This document shows positions 4,823-5,563 of a stretch of DNA of 5,563 bases, in pieces. Position 1 is the stretch's first letter. Each line of letters opens with the position of its first letter. The translations under genes were made by a program, and so were the position numbers. A model generated the notes under the pieces. It made no database searches. It was given only the letters and a program-made list of their open reading frames with translations, and was not told the DNA's origin. Origin of the DNA: Bacillota bacterium (GTDB lineage: Bacteria; Bacillota_I; Bacilli_A; RFN20; CAG-826); the NCBI GenBank assembly GCA_030831415.1, contig JAURLC010000073.1, forward strand, positions 1 through 5,563, given 5' to 3'.

Positions 4823-5563
4823 CGACGATATTTTTAGTAAACAAAAACCGAAACTACGTACCTTTTTAAAGGTCGCAGACCAACCGATTCCGAAACAACA
4901 AATTGATATTCCGGATGGGTTGTTCGTCGAGTGCGAACAATGCCACGCTCCACTTTATCAAAAAACATTAAGCGAAAATTTAATGGTATGTCCTCATTGT
5001 CAGTTTCATTTTCGTCTACACGTGGAAGAACGCCTTGCGCTAATTACTGATCCCAAATCATTTGTGGAAGTCGATGCCCATTTAACGTCGACAGACCCTC
5101 TAGGTATGCCTGGGTATGAAGGTAAATTAAAAATTTCTCAACAATCCACGCATCACGATGAAGCTTTTGTGTTTGGAACGGCCACGATTGAAACCATTCC
5201 TGTTGCAATAGGTATTTTAGATTCCTTTTTCATGATGGGTTCGATGGGTTCTGTGGTTGGAGAAAAAATTACACGTTTAATTGAGCTAGCGATAAAGAAG
5301 AATCTACCTGTGTTGATTTTTTCAGCGTCGGGTGGTGCGCGAATGCAAGAAGGAATTTTTTCTTTGATGCAAATGGTTAAAACCTCTGCTGCACTTAAAA
5401 AACTGGATCAATCCCATGGCTTTTTTCTATCCGTCTTGACGCATCCTACCACGGGGGGTGTTGCTGCAAGTTATGCATCTTTGGGAGATCTTATTGTTGC
5501 TGAACATGGGGCATTAATTGGTTTTGCTGGAGCCCGTGTTATCAAACAAACCATTCAACAAGA
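4815..5563 (+). CDS. accD: acetyl-CoA carboxylase, carboxyltransferase beta subunit (3' end outside the window)
   Basis: AccD pairs with AccA to transfer the carboxyl group from carboxybiotin to acetyl-CoA, forming malonyl-CoA. The frame is open from the ATG at 4815 to the window edge: 249 residues and two extra bases, so about 35-45 residues of a typical 280-295 are missing. An N-terminal four-cysteine zinc ribbon is clear at C40-x2-C43 and C59-x2-C62. The crotonase-fold core follows, with F-F-M-M-G-S-M-G-S-V-V-G-E-K (138-151), the glycine-rich S-A-S-G-G-A-R-M-Q-E-G (170-180), and L-T-H-P-T-T-G-G-V (208-216), all highly conserved in the family. AAAGGA (4804-4809) lies 5 nt before the ATG. 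The start overlaps the accC end by 8 nt (accC stop 4820-4822), so coupled translation is likely. accA is expected next but lies outside the window. Confidence 0.95.
   Translation, partial: MSNDDIFSKQKPKLRTFLKVADQPIPKQQIDIPDGLFVECEQCHAPLYQKTLSENLMVCPHCQFHFRLHVEERLALITDPKSFVEVDAHLTSTDPLGMPGYEGKLKISQQSTHHDEAFVFGTATIETIPVAIGILDSFFMMGSMGSVVGEKITRLIELAIKKNLPVLIFSASGGARMQEGIFSLMQMVKTSAALKKLDQSHGFFLSVLTHPTTGGVAASYASLGDLIVAEHGALIGFAGARVIKQTIQQ

Noticed and set aside
1..5563. Mobile element, CRISPR array, tRNA or rRNA
   Set aside because: The window is almost fully covered by housekeeping genes and has no repeat array, transposase, terminal repeats or RNA-gene-like fold that I could see.

Overview
The window looks like ordinary chromosomal DNA from a low-to-moderate-GC bacterium, most likely a member of the Bacillota (Bacilli or Erysipelotrichia-like). 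The evidence is the AT-leaning base composition, AAGGAG-type ribosome binding sites, a TTGACA/extended -10 promoter and a compact acpP-accB-accC-accD fatty-acid cluster. All six visible stop codons are TAA. Tryptophan is encoded by TGG and no gene is read through TGA, so the standard code applies. The exact lineage cannot be fixed from the sequence alone.

Layout. Bases 1-622 (+) hold the C-terminal part of a DNA polymerase III delta subunit (holA), cut off at its 5' side by the window edge. Its stop codon abuts the stop codon of a convergent minus-strand pair with no base between them. That pair is aguA (2585-1419) followed by aguB (1483-623). Together they would convert agmatine to putrescine: agmatine deiminase makes N-carbamoylputrescine, and a nitrilase-family amidase hydrolyses it to putrescine. 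The two genes overlap by 65 bp because the aguA frame runs about 20-25 residues past the expected family end.

A 173-bp divergent control region (2586-2758) separates aguA from the plus-strand lipid operon. It holds a good promoter for acpP (TTGACA, 16-nt spacer, TGA-TAACAT), a consensus TATAAT facing aguA, and two inverted repeats. One of these covers a possible ribosome binding site and the other reaches into the acpP start codon.

From 2759 to the window end lie acpP (acyl carrier protein), accB (biotin carboxyl carrier protein), accC (biotin carboxylase) and accD (carboxyltransferase beta, 3'-truncated). They are packed with gaps of +6, +3 and -8 nt, so they are almost certainly one operon. 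AccC carboxylates the biotin carried on AccB. AccD, with AccA presumably encoded beyond the window, moves the carboxyl group to acetyl-CoA to give malonyl-CoA, whose malonyl group is then loaded onto ACP for chain elongation.

No mobile element, CRISPR array, tRNA, rRNA or unknown protein family is visible. All six genes belong to well-known families and I do not see a new system here. The points worth a second look are the aguA overrun, the zero-gap convergent junction with a hairpin inside holA, and the structured divergent control region.
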